Source: Bacteroidia bacterium
GTDB taxonomy: Bacteria; Bacteroidota; Bacteroidia; AKYH767-A; OLB10
Assembly (NCBI GenBank): GCA_037045145.1
Contig: JBAOIA010000005.1
Location: forward strand, 16,718 to 80,717
Length of the DNA: 64,000 bases
Direction of reading: 5' to 3'
Part shown: positions 17,109 to 25,515 of the stretch, piece by piece
Numbering within the stretch: position 1 is the stretch's first letter
How the letters are laid out: every line of letters begins with the position of its first letter
The notes under the pieces: generated by a model
Database searches by the model: none
What the model saw: only the letters and a program-made list of their open reading frames with translations
Told to the model about the DNA's origin: nothing
Program-made: the position numbers and the translations under genes

Positions 17109-17166
17109 ATTTCAGGTCACTTCTAAAATAGCTGGCATCGGCACTTTTTTGTAATTGAGCTTTTTT

Positions 17167-18882
17167 CTATTTGTTATCTTGTTTTGACGCAGCTATTTTT
17201 TCTATTTTATCTGCTAGTTTACATACTATTCTGTCAGCTATTAATTTGTGATAATATTTGTTAGCGTGAATTCCATTATCTTGAAATAATTTCTTTCCAT
17301 CCTTTATCAAATCTGAACCGACAATAAATTTATCCTCAGAAACTTTAATGTTTTTTTTCATAAACGTTTCAAGTCTTTTTGAAATGATCTTTTCCAGTGA
17401 AGTATTTGTCCGGATAGCTGGCCCCATAATCAGTAACGGAATATTATTTGTATTGCAATAAAGTGTGAGTTGGTTAATTAACTCTAAATATTTCTTTAAA
17501 GCAATTCGATTGTTGCCAACTATTAAGCCGAAGAAATAATTAATATTAGTCCATATTTTTCTTTTTGCAATCTGTGGTCTGTTTGTTGGAAGCAAATTGC
17601 AATGTGTATAAAGTAAATCGTACTCTTCCGGATTCAATTGTTTTGAATAAGGCAGATTAAATGTTCTTCTTACTTGCCCCAAATTGTCAATAAATTTATA
17701 TGAGAATTTAGTTAAGCGCAGGATTGGTTCTGGCCGTATACAAAATACAAGCACGTCAATTGGATTATTATCCAAGTATTTAGTTATTTTAGCAAGGCAT
17801 GTTTTGAATCTTTCATAACGGATAATATTTACATTAAAATTAACTTTATATTGACTCTCGAACTTATTTTTCATTATTTGATGAAACAAGTCCTCAAATA
17901 TTATACTCCCTTGAACGGGAAAGCACCCACCAACAAATGTGAAATTAAATTCAGGATTGTGTCTTTTACTTATTAAATTTTTCGCGGACAAGTATTCTTG
18001 TGGAGATAAAAATATTTTTTCTCCTTCTGTTATTAAAAATCCACGGTCTTTATTCCCTTTTTCAAATAATTCAATAATTTTATTAGCAAGAGAGTATTCC
18101 GCTTTCATATTTAATCTATTCGAAAATTTGTTGAAATAGGGAATTGCTTGTCTATTATTCCTTTGACACAACATTGCTTGATTAAAAGTCAGAACGATTT
18201 GCCCACAATCAGTCCCACAAATTGAAAATAGATTTGAAAGCATTTTTTCAAAATCCAAATCGTTGTTAAGTTCTAAAAATGGCGAATTCACAAATTTTAA
18301 ACCGTGTGGTTGAATTGTTGAAACAATATTTTCAATCCAAGACCAATATTCTCTTGAGTTTTGATGAAAAAAAGGAAAATGATTCACATCTAAATTGTAA
18401 TCACAATGACCAAATGCAATTCTCTTTATTTTTGGTGACTTAACCTTTGCAATATTTTCTAAATTCTCTATGCCTGCTTTCGTTTCGATAATCGGAATTA
18501 TTTCTTTATAGGAAATATTATTTTTTTTAAGTTTATCCATTAAATCAATAATTTGCTCCGCACTATTCGTTTTCGGGAGTAAGATTGTATGAATACACTG
18601 CAAATTATTTAATATTTTTAAATCTAATGCCTGCTCATTATCGCTATCAGAATTAATTCGAACTCCAATTTTTAGTGATGTAATATCAGTTGTATAGGAA
18701 GTTAGAATACTTAGTAATAATTTTCTGTAGGTTACTTTGAGTTCGTGACTTCTATCAACATCTAAGACATCTTGAATGCTATCCTCCAAGTCAAAACAAA
18801 TTGTTGCGTTTGAGATGTTTTTATCAAGCAATCTGTCTAAGGAAAGTCCTTGGTAATATTTTACAAAATGATATATCTCCAT
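17167..18882 (-). CDS. Fusion of a CitE/HpcH-like aldolase domain and an SGNH-like hydrolase domain
   Basis: A 571-residue single frame with two recognisable halves. Residues 1-245 resemble HpcH/HpaI-type CoA-ester lyases (citrate lyase beta, malyl-CoA lyase): CFDLEDSI at 29-36, VRIN at 74-77, LLPKT at 101-105, IIETKAG at 131-137 and AFGHCDYNLD at 156-165 fall in family order. Residues about 310-560 look SGNH/GDSL-like: VGGCFPVQG near 317-325 in place of the GDS block, and DNGIHANKYYH at 535-545 with the Asp and His of the DxxH block. The first block has Cys where Ser is usual. Substrate and pathway unknown; the pairing suggests assembly or removal of an acyl group on a surface polymer or metabolite. 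Its neighbours are accessory genes and repeats. Confidence 0.68.
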   Translation of the reverse strand: MEIYHFVKYYQGLSLDRLLDKNISNATICFDLEDSIQDVLDVDRSHELKVTYRKLLLSILTSYTTDITSLKIGVRINSDSDNEQALDLKILNNLQCIHTILLPKTNSAEQIIDLMDKLKKNNISYKEIIPIIETKAGIENLENIAKVKSPKIKRIAFGHCDYNLDVNHFPFFHQNSREYWSWIENIVSTIQPHGLKFVNSPFLELNNDLDFEKMLSNLFSICGTDCGQIVLTFNQAMLCQRNNRQAIPYFNKFSNRLNMKAEYSLANKIIELFEKGNKDRGFLITEGEKIFLSPQEYLSAKNLISKRHNPEFNFTFVGGCFPVQGSIIFEDLFHQIMKNKFESQYKVNFNVNIIRYERFKTCLAKITKYLDNNPIDVLVFCIRPEPILRLTKFSYKFIDNLGQVRRTFNLPYSKQLNPEEYDLLYTHCNLLPTNRPQIAKRKIWTNINYFFGLIVGNNRIALKKYLELINQLTLYCNTNNIPLLIMGPAIRTNTSLEKIISKRLETFMKKNIKVSEDKFIVGSDLIKDGKKLFQDNGIHANKYYHKLIADRIVCKLADKIEKIAASKQDNK

Positions 18883-19202
18883 CGTCTAATTGTTAGGTTC
18901 AACGTCAGTTTCCATGTGAATTGGGACAAGTTGTGAAAATAATAATTTTATAAATATTTTCAAATATAGGGATAATGTTATGTGCCTACATTATTCCAAT
19001 GAACAACAAACAACTGCAATACATCAAACAGCAACCTTAAAAAACATTAAGCATACAGAGATAAAAACCAACTATCCAAAAAATGCCGATGTCGCTGAAT
19101 TTATGCTGTACTTACCTCAGTTCACCAAATAGCAAAAGGCTCTGGAATTCTACACCAATCATGGCATTTTTCTACTCGGCATAATGTTATGCGGCTGACA
19201 AT
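18883..19202. other. Non-coding stretch with repeat copy A and decayed sequence
   Basis: Holds the first copy of the ~135-bp repeat (18906-19040), followed by about 160 bp with short broken reading frames that look like relics of a lost gene. No intact gene, RNA or transposase is visible. Confidence 0.5.
18906..19040. repeat. Direct repeat, copy A
   Basis: Matches copy B at 19698-19831 over its whole length, about four positions in five by eye, with near-identical blocks ACAAGTTGTGAAAAT, TTCAAATATAGG and, at the right end, TACATCAAACAGCAACCTTA. The two copies flank the GNAT gene in the same orientation. Confidence 0.75.
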
Positions 19203-19610
19203 TTACTTCAGTTTATTTATGTCATCTAAAAAGTAGCAATTTTCGTGTCGTGTCATACCGATTTTTGGATAATAATTTACTGCTTTAGGAGCAGCAAGTA
19301 AAATAAGTTTCGCTTTCGGTGTTTCCAATTTTGTAAGTCGTATAAGTTCTTTTCCAATTCCTTGTTTTTGAAATTTGTTGTCAACGGCTAAGTCTGACAA
19401 ATAAGTGCAATATAAAAAGTCTGTCAATGACCTTGCTACACCAACTAATTTTCCACCAAGACGGGCAGTAATTATTAAGTTTGCATGTTCCAACATTTTT
19501 GCAATTCTGTCTGGTTCGTTAACTGGTCTTCTTTCGCCCAATGTGGAGTTTACTAATACTTCGATAAATTCATCAATGCTTAAGTTTTTTTCTATTTGAT
19601 ATATCAACAT
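19203..19610 (-). CDS. GNAT-family N-acetyltransferase
   Basis: A 135-residue GNAT fold protein. The acetyl-CoA-binding segment is visible as NKFQKQGIGKELI (motif A, Q/RxxGxG/A), preceded by the strand CTYLSDLAVD. The C-terminal KAVNYYPKIGMTRHENCYFL is the usual GNAT ending. Such stand-alone members acetylate small molecules or protein amines; the substrate cannot be read from the sequence. It is flanked by two direct repeats and appears to have no operon partner, consistent with a mobile or exchangeable gene. Confidence 0.85.
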   Translation of the reverse strand: MLIYQIEKNLSIDEFIEVLVNSTLGERRPVNEPDRIAKMLEHANLIITARLGGKLVGVARSLTDFLYCTYLSDLAVDNKFQKQGIGKELIRLTKLETPKAKLILLAAPKAVNYYPKIGMTRHENCYFLDDINKLK

Positions 19611-20134
19611 AGTCTCTCGAATTAGATTGTTTTTTGTCTGTTGTCAAGTTCGTTGTTCTGTATAACGGTGCTGTCGTCCTAAATTTGGCGCTAATGGCAG
19701 TCTCCTGAGTAATCGAAACAAGTTGTGAAAATTTAATTTCAAAAACATGTTCAAATATAGGTATAATTTTGTGTGCTTAATATATTCCAAGTAGCAACAA
19801 ACAACTACAATACATCAAACAGCAACCTTAATAAATACAAAAAATACAAACTGCGAAAGTTACAAAACCTCCTATAAAAAAATATCGGAGTCTTTAAACA
19901 TCGAAAATAAAGTAGCCATGATGGAACATACATGATTTTTGACCTAAAACCGTGCCATGTACAGGTGCGATAGCAGTACCTAACCACTGATGAAGATACC
20001 GAAGCCTATGCTCCAAAATACATATTTCATAAATACCTTCTCTACCTCACTCCTATTATTATACAAATTTGATTTCAGTTTATTATGTTACTCAATAAAC
20101 TCCTATTTTTGAAACTCCTAACAAATCAAAAAGT
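19611..20134. other. Non-coding stretch with repeat copy B and decayed sequence
   Basis: More than 500 bp without an intact gene. It holds repeat copy B (19698-19831) and then AT-rich sequence with many stops that differs from what follows copy A. The 3' end must contain the promoter for the ABC transporter gene, but no consensus match stands out. Confidence 0.5.
19698..19831. repeat. Direct repeat, copy B
   Basis: Second copy of the repeat described at 18906-19040, about 790 bp away, same orientation, several small indels. The best-conserved part is the right end. Confidence 0.75.
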
Positions 20135-21910
20135 TTGAAAATATTAGTCGGTTATTTAAAGCGTCACTGGAAATTGGTTTTATTAGCCTTACTTCTGGCG
20201 GCAGTTAATCAATGTTTTTCTTTGTTGGATCCGTTGATTGCAGGTAAGATGCTGGATCGTTTTGCTATGCATGTTTCAAATTACAATGATGATTTCCCAA
20301 AATTCTTTAAAGACATTATCTGGTTTTTAATGGCTTCGATGGGTGTGGCATTGGTATCGCGTATTGCAAAAAATTTTCAGGATTACTTTGTTAATGTAAT
20401 TGTACAACGCACAGGTGCAGAAATGTATAGCGATGGCATAAAACATTCATTGGAATTGCCGTATCAGGTTTTTGAAGATCAGCGCAGCGGTGAAACATTA
20501 GGCAAACTGCAAAAGGTGCGAGCCGACAGCGAGAAGTTTATCAATGCTTTTATCAGTATTCTTTTCCAAAGTGTGGTGGGAATAATTTTTGTAATGGCCT
20601 ATGCCATAAATGTACATTGGAGCATTGCACCTGTTTTTCTGCTTACTGTCCCTGTTTTGGCTGTAGTAAGTAATATGTTGAGCAAAAAAATTAAAGTTAT
20701 TTCTAAGAAAATATTGGGTGAGACAACAGCATTGGCCGGTGCAACAACAGAATCGCTAAGGAATATTGAGTTGGTAAAAAGTCTGGGCCTGGCAAATCAG
20801 GAAATTAACCGGCTGAATACGGTGACGGATAAAATTCTGAATCTGGAATTAAAAAAAGTGAAGTATATACGCAGTCTTAGTTTTATCCAGGGTACTACTG
20901 TGAATTTTCTGAGGACACTTTTTGTTTTCTTACTGTACTATTTGATTTTTAAAGATGATATTTCGCCCGGCAAGATGATGACTTTGATGTTTTATTCTTT
21001 TTTTATTTTTGGGCCATTGCAGGAGTTGGGTAATGTTATTGCCATTTATCGCGAAGCACAAGCCTCGCTGAATAATTTTAATGAAATAATGGAGATGCCG
21101 CTGGAATATAAACCACAATCACCACATCAGTTAAATGCCATTGAAACTTTTGAGTTTAATAATGTTTCGTTTAAACATATAACAGCTCACGGCCATGCTT
21201 TAAAAAACATCAGCTTTAAAGCCAAACGAGGCGAGACTATTGCCTTTGTTGGACCTTCGGGCAGCGGCAAAAGTACCTTGGTTAAATTACTTGTGGGTTT
21301 GTATCATCCTGCAGAAGGAAAGATTCTTTACAATGGTATTGACGCAAGCAATATTAATTTGAATGAACTTCGAGAGCAGATTGGTTTTGTGACTCAGGAT
21401 ACACAATTGTTTGCAGGTACAATAAGAGAAAATCTTTTATTCGTAAATCCGCAAGCCGTTGATGAGCAAATTTTGAATGCATTGAATATGGCATCGTGCC
21501 ACACACTTTTGGCAAGAGCAGAAAATGGACTAAATACTGTTATTGGCGAAGGTGGCGTGAAAGTATCCGGTGGTGAAAAACAAAGACTTTCAATAGCAAG
21601 AGCCTTGTTGCGCAATCCTAATTTGCTGGTGTTGGATGAGGCCACTTCTGCACTTGATTCAATTACCGAAGAAGAGATTACTGAAACGATAAAGTCTATC
21701 AACAAAAATAAAAATCTTATTACCATACTGATTGCTCACAGACTTTCGACCATTATGCATGCTGACCATATTTTTGTTTTGGAAAAAGGCCAGAAGATTG
21801 AAGAAGGAAGACATGAAACACTTCTTGAAGAGAAAGGTCTTTATTATGCCATGTGGCGTCAGCAGATTGGTGAACGCAAAAAAGTAGAAAACGTTGTCAT
21901 TACTAGATAA
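20135..21910 (+). CDS. ABC transporter, fused permease and ATP-binding protein
   Basis: A 591-residue half-transporter of the type I exporter (MsbA/MDR-like) class. The membrane domain spans about residues 10-300 with six predicted helices, and the nucleotide-binding domain follows: Walker A GPSGSGKST near 373, Q-loop FVTQDTQLF, signature VSGGEKQR near 476, Walker B LLVLDEAT near 497 and the H-loop IAHRLST. It should act as a homodimer exporting a lipid, peptide or drug; the substrate is not evident. The start is TTG at 20135; any later ATG would cut into the first membrane helix. The Nudix gene overlaps its 3' end by 17 bp. Confidence 0.92.
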   Translation: MKILVGYLKRHWKLVLLALLLAAVNQCFSLLDPLIAGKMLDRFAMHVSNYNDDFPKFFKDIIWFLMASMGVALVSRIAKNFQDYFVNVIVQRTGAEMYSDGIKHSLELPYQVFEDQRSGETLGKLQKVRADSEKFINAFISILFQSVVGIIFVMAYAINVHWSIAPVFLLTVPVLAVVSNMLSKKIKVISKKILGETTALAGATTESLRNIELVKSLGLANQEINRLNTVTDKILNLELKKVKYIRSLSFIQGTTVNFLRTLFVFLLYYLIFKDDISPGKMMTLMFYSFFIFGPLQELGNVIAIYREAQASLNNFNEIMEMPLEYKPQSPHQLNAIETFEFNNVSFKHITAHGHALKNISFKAKRGETIAFVGPSGSGKSTLVKLLVGLYHPAEGKILYNGIDASNINLNELREQIGFVTQDTQLFAGTIRENLLFVNPQAVDEQILNALNMASCHTLLARAENGLNTVIGEGGVKVSGGEKQRLSIARALLRNPNLLVLDEATSALDSITEEEITETIKSINKNKNLITILIAHRLSTIMHADHIFVLEKGQKIEEGRHETLLEEKGLYYAMWRQQIGERKKVENVVITR

Positions 21911-22514
21911 CATAACAGACTTTGAGATTACTATTTCCGGAAGAATAAAAGATTTACCCGGCAGAAACTCTCATTTAAAATTAGCATCTGTGAACCGCCC
22001 TGTATATGAGCCTGACGGAGATTACCGCACCGGAAGTGTTGTGCTACTTATCAATAATAAAAATAATCTGCCCCATCTTGTAATGATTCAACGTGCGGAA
22101 GACGGAAAAGTGCATTCCGGGCAAATTGCTTTTCCGGGTGGAAAAGCGGAGACTGATGAAAGTTTGGCAGGTGCTGCAACCCGTGAGTTGGAAGAAGAAA
22201 TAGGAATAGCAAGTGATAAAATTAATATTATAGGTCAGCTTACAAGAATTTATATTCCACCTAGTAATTACATGGTGTATCCTTTTATCGCCACTCAGGT
22301 TCATACATCAGCTTTTATAGCGAATCAAAATGAAGTGAAAGAAATTTTTGAAATCCCGTTGCACAATTTAATAGAAAACAAAGCGATTATCCAGGGAGTG
22401 CAACATCAGACAACAAGAGGAATAATTAAAGCTCCTGCTTTCAGAATAAACAATCTGGTTATTTGGGGCGCAACAGCAATGATTTTATCTGAGTTTATTG
22501 ACCTGCTGGATTAA
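21894..22514 (+). CDS. Nudix hydrolase, CoA pyrophosphatase-like
   Basis: A 206-residue Nudix protein. The Nudix box is complete: GGKAETDESLAGAATRELEE followed by EIG. The preceding HSGQIAFPGG matches the extra signature of the CoA diphosphatase (NudL/PCD1) subgroup, which cleaves CoA to phosphopantetheine and 3',5'-ADP. Start is TTG at 21894, with an in-frame stop just upstream at 21885, so it overlaps the ABC transporter gene by 17 bp and is probably translationally coupled. Confidence 0.86.
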   Translation: MSLLDNITDFEITISGRIKDLPGRNSHLKLASVNRPVYEPDGDYRTGSVVLLINNKNNLPHLVMIQRAEDGKVHSGQIAFPGGKAETDESLAGAATRELEEEIGIASDKINIIGQLTRIYIPPSNYMVYPFIATQVHTSAFIANQNEVKEIFEIPLHNLIENKAIIQGVQHQTTRGIIKAPAFRINNLVIWGATAMILSEFIDLLD

Positions 22515-22580
22515 GTTTTAAGCAAATACTTTTTTATTTAAAGTTTGTTTTTATTTTTACATCCATAAAACCATAATAAG

Positions 22581-24161
22581 ATGAGAAGAAATTTACGAAA
22601 ATTAGCAGTATTGGGCATGTTCAGCATGTTTGCCTATACTGTACAAGGACAGAGATTTTTAACTGAAGTTTTTCCTTCGGTTAATGTCACGCCCAGTGTA
22701 ATTTATAGCCAAAACTACGAAGTCTTAACAGGGACACCTGTTTTAAAAGATTTAAAAATGGATATTTATGAGCCGTCCGGTGCTGCAGATCCAATGACTG
22801 AAAGACCCTTGATTATTTATTTACATACAGGCAGCTATATTCCGATTATTGTGAATGGTAATGCAACAGGATCAAGAAATGACAGTGCAGCGGTTGAAAT
22901 TTGCAAGCAGTTTGCTCGCAGAGGTTATGTTGTTGCAAATATGGATTACCGTTTAGGATGGGATCCAACCAACACAAACCCGACCAACGGACTTGATATT
23001 CGCAGAGGAACCTTGCTGAATGCCGTTTATCGTTCAATACAAGATGCAAAAGCTTGTGTTCGTTATTTCAGAAAAGACGCTGCAATAAATAATAATGTTT
23101 ATAAAATTGATGTCAATAATTTTTACCTTGTTGGTCAGGGTACAGGAGGATATATTGCATTGAATTATGCAGTACTAAACAGTCCGTCTGAAATTACATT
23201 ACCCAAGTTTATAAGCAGTACAGATGCACCAACCTATGGAATTTTTGCAGGTCAGCCTTACGTAAATCAAGCCGCTTTGGGTGATTTTGATGGTATAGGC
23301 GGTGTAGCTCCATATAACAACGAAAACAATCCCGGATACTCTAATGCAGTTCAGTTTGTAGTGAATTTAGGTGGTGCTATGGGCGACAGTTCATGGATTG
23401 CTGCCGGTGATGCACCCATGATCGGAATACATTGCGTTGATGATCCTTTTGCACCTTATGGCGTTGGAATTGTTTATGTACCCACTACTCCACCACAAGC
23501 TGTTGTTGATGTAATTGGGTCAGGAGAAATTATTAAACATGCAAATCAATTAGGCAATAATGCTTGTTTTGCCAATGCAGGATTTACAGACCCTTATACG
23601 TTACGTGCCAACAGTATTAATAATGGCAATGAGGGATTATTCCCCCTTCAGCAAGGTATTAACCCGGTGAATCCACAACTTGGACATGCCGGACCGTGGG
23701 AATGGTACAACTTAACAGCAACACAAAATCTGGCCGTTGCTATGGGTTATCTTCCAACACGTGGTGATACCTGTTATGGTAATTCTTTGTTAACCAATCC
23801 TACTATGAGCAAGGCTTATGCTTTGGCTTATATTGACACTATTATGAACTACGTAAATCCCAGAATCGTTTTCTGTCGTAACCTGCCAACTTCAGTAAAA
23901 GAAGTTTCTACAAACAGTTCAGAAGTGACTATTTATAACAGTCCATCAAAAAGTTATTTTACTGTTGTTTCTACAAGTAAAGAACCCATGCGCTCTATTG
24001 AAGTTTATGATATCAAAGGCAGTCTTTTAACATCTGAGAAAAATCCGAATGCCTTTAATCAGCGAATTGAAAAAGCATCACTATCACTCAATAAAGGTGT
24101 TGTTCTAGTAAAAATAACTTACAACTCTGACGTGATAACAAAAAAAATAACGTTGGATTAA
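22581..24161 (+). CDS. T9SS-secreted alpha/beta-hydrolase-fold protein lacking the usual nucleophile
   Basis: A 526-residue exported protein with a signal peptide (LAVLGMFSMFAYTVQGQ). Residues about 50-330 follow an esterase/lipase-like alpha/beta hydrolase: PLIIYLHTGSY is the oxyanion strand and YVVANMDYRLG the next. The nucleophile elbow reads VGQGTGGYIAL at 184-194, so the expected Ser of GxSxG is Gly187. Residues about 445-526 are a T9SS type A sorting domain (VTIYNSPSKSYFTVV ... SIEVYDIKGSLL ... VITKKITLD). It may be a binding protein or use another residue. Monocistronic, ending at a bidirectional terminator. Confidence 0.8.
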   Translation: MRRNLRKLAVLGMFSMFAYTVQGQRFLTEVFPSVNVTPSVIYSQNYEVLTGTPVLKDLKMDIYEPSGAADPMTERPLIIYLHTGSYIPIIVNGNATGSRNDSAAVEICKQFARRGYVVANMDYRLGWDPTNTNPTNGLDIRRGTLLNAVYRSIQDAKACVRYFRKDAAINNNVYKIDVNNFYLVGQGTGGYIALNYAVLNSPSEITLPKFISSTDAPTYGIFAGQPYVNQAALGDFDGIGGVAPYNNENNPGYSNAVQFVVNLGGAMGDSSWIAAGDAPMIGIHCVDDPFAPYGVGIVYVPTTPPQAVVDVIGSGEIIKHANQLGNNACFANAGFTDPYTLRANSINNGNEGLFPLQQGINPVNPQLGHAGPWEWYNLTATQNLAVAMGYLPTRGDTCYGNSLLTNPTMSKAYALAYIDTIMNYVNPRIVFCRNLPTSVKEVSTNSSEVTIYNSPSKSYFTVVSTSKEPMRSIEVYDIKGSLLTSEKNPNAFNQRIEKASLSLNKGVVLVKITYNSDVITKKITLD

Positions 24162-24183
24162 TTTTTCTGATTCAAATATTCTT

Positions 24184-24213
24184 AAAAAAGGCAGTCTTTG
24201 GATTGCCTTTTTT
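24184..24213. terminator. Bidirectional intrinsic terminator
   Basis: AAAAAAGGCA pairs with TGCCTTTTTT over a 10-nt loop; A and T tracts on both sides serve both strands. It lies between the T9SS hydrolase gene (+) and the ACC deaminase-like gene (-), overlapping the latter's stop codon. Confidence 0.85.
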
Positions 24214-25129
24214 ATTTGTCAATCAGATACTGGCAACCACCGGTGTGAATGGCAAGAATTTTTGTTTCAGGATAAAATTGAGCCTTAGCAATCATATCAA
24301 ATATTGCATAAAATAATTTACCTGTGTAAACAGGCTCAATCAGAATATTTGTCTTCTGCGTAAATAACTCACAAAATGCTTTTAGTGCAGCATTGCTTTT
24401 ACCAAATCCTTCAAAGGTGTACTGATGGTGAATAATATAATTTGAATTTGAATTTGAATTTGTGTTCGTATTAGCTAAATGCAATTGTATGTTTTCAGTC
24501 AATGATGCGGCAGCATTAACTACGGCAATGCCATGTACACTTGTATTTTCAGGTACTGATGCCGCAATTCCTGCAAGCGTAGTTCCTGTTCCTACAGCAC
24601 AGATTACTGTATCATATTCAGTAATTACATTATTAAGAATTTCTGCACAACCTTTATACCCTTCGGTATTATTTCCACCTTCAGGAACAATATAACAGTC
24701 ATCAGGATTTAAATCGTTCGCAAGAAGTAAATTCTTAACCACATCGCTTTTATAGAATTTGCTGTCATGTATTTGTTTGTACCACTGACGACTCACAGGT
24801 ATCAGAAGCATTCCATCATTAACAGCACGATTTAAAGTGTTATTCAAGGGCAAAACAATTTCACCTCTGATAATACCTACAGCTTTTAGATTTCTTAATT
24901 TGCAAGTACGTGCAGTTGCTGCTATATGATTGCTGTATGCCCCACCGAATGTCACTAAGGTACTTTTACCCTTTTCTGTTGCAGTTTGAAGATTGTACTT
25001 TAACTTAAAAGATTTATTTCCTCCTGAAATTGCATCTGGCAGATCCAGCCGGAGTATGTTTAATCTCATATTTTTATGTCCTAACTGAAAAATATCTAAA
25101 TCAATTTCTTCAACAACAATTTTATTCAT
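24212..25129 (-). CDS. ACC deaminase/D-cysteine desulfhydrase-family PLP enzyme
   Basis: A 305-residue fold-type II PLP enzyme. The PLP lysine region is ISGGNKSFKLKYNL near residue 36, followed by TLVTFGGAYSNHIAATA; the phosphate-binding loop is CAVGTGTTLAG. The family includes 1-aminocyclopropane-1-carboxylate deaminases and D-cysteine desulfhydrases, and most bacterial members of this short type are of the desulfhydrase sort, but the substrate is not determined here. An Asn-Ser run near residue 225 is encoded by a TTGAAT hexanucleotide repeat. ATG at 25129 is preferred to a GTG one codon upstream. Monocistronic. Confidence 0.85.
   Translation of the reverse strand: MNKIVVEEIDLDIFQLGHKNMRLNILRLDLPDAISGGNKSFKLKYNLQTATEKGKSTLVTFGGAYSNHIAATARTCKLRNLKAVGIIRGEIVLPLNNTLNRAVNDGMLLIPVSRQWYKQIHDSKFYKSDVVKNLLLANDLNPDDCYIVPEGGNNTEGYKGCAEILNNVITEYDTVICAVGTGTTLAGIAASVPENTSVHGIAVVNAAASLTENIQLHLANTNTNSNSNSNYIIHHQYTFEGFGKSNAALKAFCELFTQKTNILIEPVYTGKLFYAIFDMIAKAQFYPETKILAIHTGGCQYLIDK
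24441..24462. repeat. Hexanucleotide microsatellite in coding sequence
   Basis: Three full units of TTGAAT plus a partial one. Read on the coding (minus) strand it gives alternating Asn and Ser. Changes in copy number would keep the reading frame. Confidence 0.8.
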
Positions 25130-25269
25130 CACTACAAAATTAAATAGTTAAATCTGATATTGGTTTATACTCCTAAATTCAATTTACAGTCAAAATCACT
25201 CTTATGAAATTACATCATTTTATATAATTTTTGAATTCAATTGCAAAAATTCAGAAATTTGCATTCGTA

Positions 25270-25446
25270 ATGGCATTTACAGACAAGTTCGAAAAAGACG
25301 AGTTTTATTTAACTCCTGAGGGTTATATTGTTTTTACTGAAAAATATCACCTGAAAAGAGGCTACTGTTGTCAAAGCGGATGTCGTCATTGCCCTTGGCA
25401 GTCTAGTGATAAAAAGTCGGCTAAGAATAAAAACCTTAAGCAATAA
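25270..25446 (+). CDS. DUF5522 small Cys-rich protein
   Basis: A 58-residue protein matching the DUF5522 family: FYLTPEGYIVFTEKYHLKRG is followed by YCCQSGCRHCPW, a CC-x3-C-x2-C cluster likely to bind a metal. Found widely in Bacteroidota and plants as a small stand-alone domain; function unknown. An upstream TTG (25231) is in frame, but the ATG at 25270 gives the family's usual start. Confidence 0.82.
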   Translation: MAFTDKFEKDEFYLTPEGYIVFTEKYHLKRGYCCQSGCRHCPWQSSDKKSAKNKNLKQ

Positions 25447-25487
25447 TCTCTGCTACTGATTAAAAACACAAGTTTGTTATTTTAATC

Positions 25488-25495
25488 TATTTTTG
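25488..25495 (+). promoter_or_regulatory. Putative -7 element for the carboxyltransferase gene
   Basis: TATTTTTG matches TAnnTTTG and lies 20 bp before the ATG at 25516. No TTG at the right distance upstream. Confidence 0.4.
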
Positions 25496-25515
25496 TCCAC
25501 TATTGATTATATATT

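Noticed and set aside
18906..19831. Insertion sequence bounded by the direct repeats
   Set aside because: No transposase, no terminal inverted repeats and no short target-site duplication were found; the enclosed gene is a GNAT.
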